From Spirochaetaceae bacterium (GTDB lineage: Bacteria > Spirochaetota > Spirochaetia > Treponematales > Breznakiellaceae): 5,013 nucleotides of DNA. Within the stretch, counting starts at the first letter, position 1; each line of letters starts with the position of its first letter. The position numbers and the translations under genes were made by a program. Below are positions 4,975 through 5,013 of this stretch, one piece after another. Under the pieces are notes generated by a model. The model ran no database searches, was not told where the DNA came from, and saw nothing but the letters and a program-made list of their open reading frames with translations. Where the stretch lies: the NCBI GenBank assembly GCA_031255115.1, contig JAIRTD010000167.1, positions 1 through 5,013 of the forward strand. Reading direction: 5' to 3'.

Positions 4975-5001
4975 ATACCCCGCGGCAGAGCCGCGGGGTA
5001 T
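4975..5001. other. Perfect 12-bp GC-rich hairpin at the predicted transcript start
   Basis: ATACCCCGCGGC (4975-4986) pairs with GCCGCGGGGTAT (4990-5001) around the loop AGA. No T-tract follows on the plus strand. On the minus strand it is followed by the loosely T-rich GTTGATTTATAC. It may be a 5'-end stabiliser of the plus-strand RNA, a terminator for a minus-strand gene outside the window, or a subterminal hairpin of a mobile element. Confidence 0.7.
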
Positions 5002-5013
5002 TAAACCCTCGCC

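Noticed and set aside
1..5013. tRNA, rRNA or CRISPR array
   Set aside because: No cloverleaf with a conserved T-loop, no rRNA-like stretch and no regularly spaced repeats were seen on either strand.

Overview
The window looks like spirochaete, probably Treponema-type, chromosome. The evidence is a very short alanyl-tRNA synthetase that ends right after its editing domain, a gene for a SurA/parvulin-type secreted chaperone directly downstream of it, a radical-SAM protein of the PflX (COG1313) type, and a lipoprotein with a loose, spirochaete-like lipobox. From memory and unchecked, an alaS next to a SurA-like protein gene is also the arrangement in Treponema pallidum. Coding DNA is moderately GC-rich, which is high for a host-associated treponeme; I cannot name a species.

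All four recognisable genes are on the minus strand. In transcription order they are: a lipoprotein of unknown function (4458 to 3658); pflX-like radical SAM (3650 to 2586, only 7 nt behind the lipoprotein gene, so probably co-transcribed); alaS (2477 to 657) with its own promoter; and, after a hairpin plus T-tract, the first 172 codons of a SurA-like protein gene (518 to 1) that runs off the window. They share a minus-strand layout but no single pathway: one serves translation, one may modify a glycyl-radical or other enzyme, and two are envelope proteins.

The most important gene-level observation is that alaS is interrupted by one in-frame TAA (1926-1928). The reading frame is otherwise intact for 606 sense codons. 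The stop separates class II motif 2 from motif 3 and abuts a 16-bp direct repeat. Sequencing error, nonsense mutation, readthrough and a split enzyme are all possible.

The right end (about 4459-5013) has no convincing gene. At about 4680 the DNA switches abruptly from about 63% GC (4501-4680, my count) to about 30% GC (4681-4970). The AT-rich stretch is dense in signals: two perfect or near-perfect palindromes sharing a CTGACAA heptamer, candidate promoters on both strands, an 11-6-11 inverted-repeat site resembling a Xer/dif or tyrosine-recombinase core, and at the edge a near-consensus plus-strand promoter whose predicted start coincides with a 12-bp GC-rich hairpin. This looks like the boundary of an acquired or recombining segment and the control region of a plus-strand gene beyond the window. 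No complete new system can be demonstrated from this window alone.
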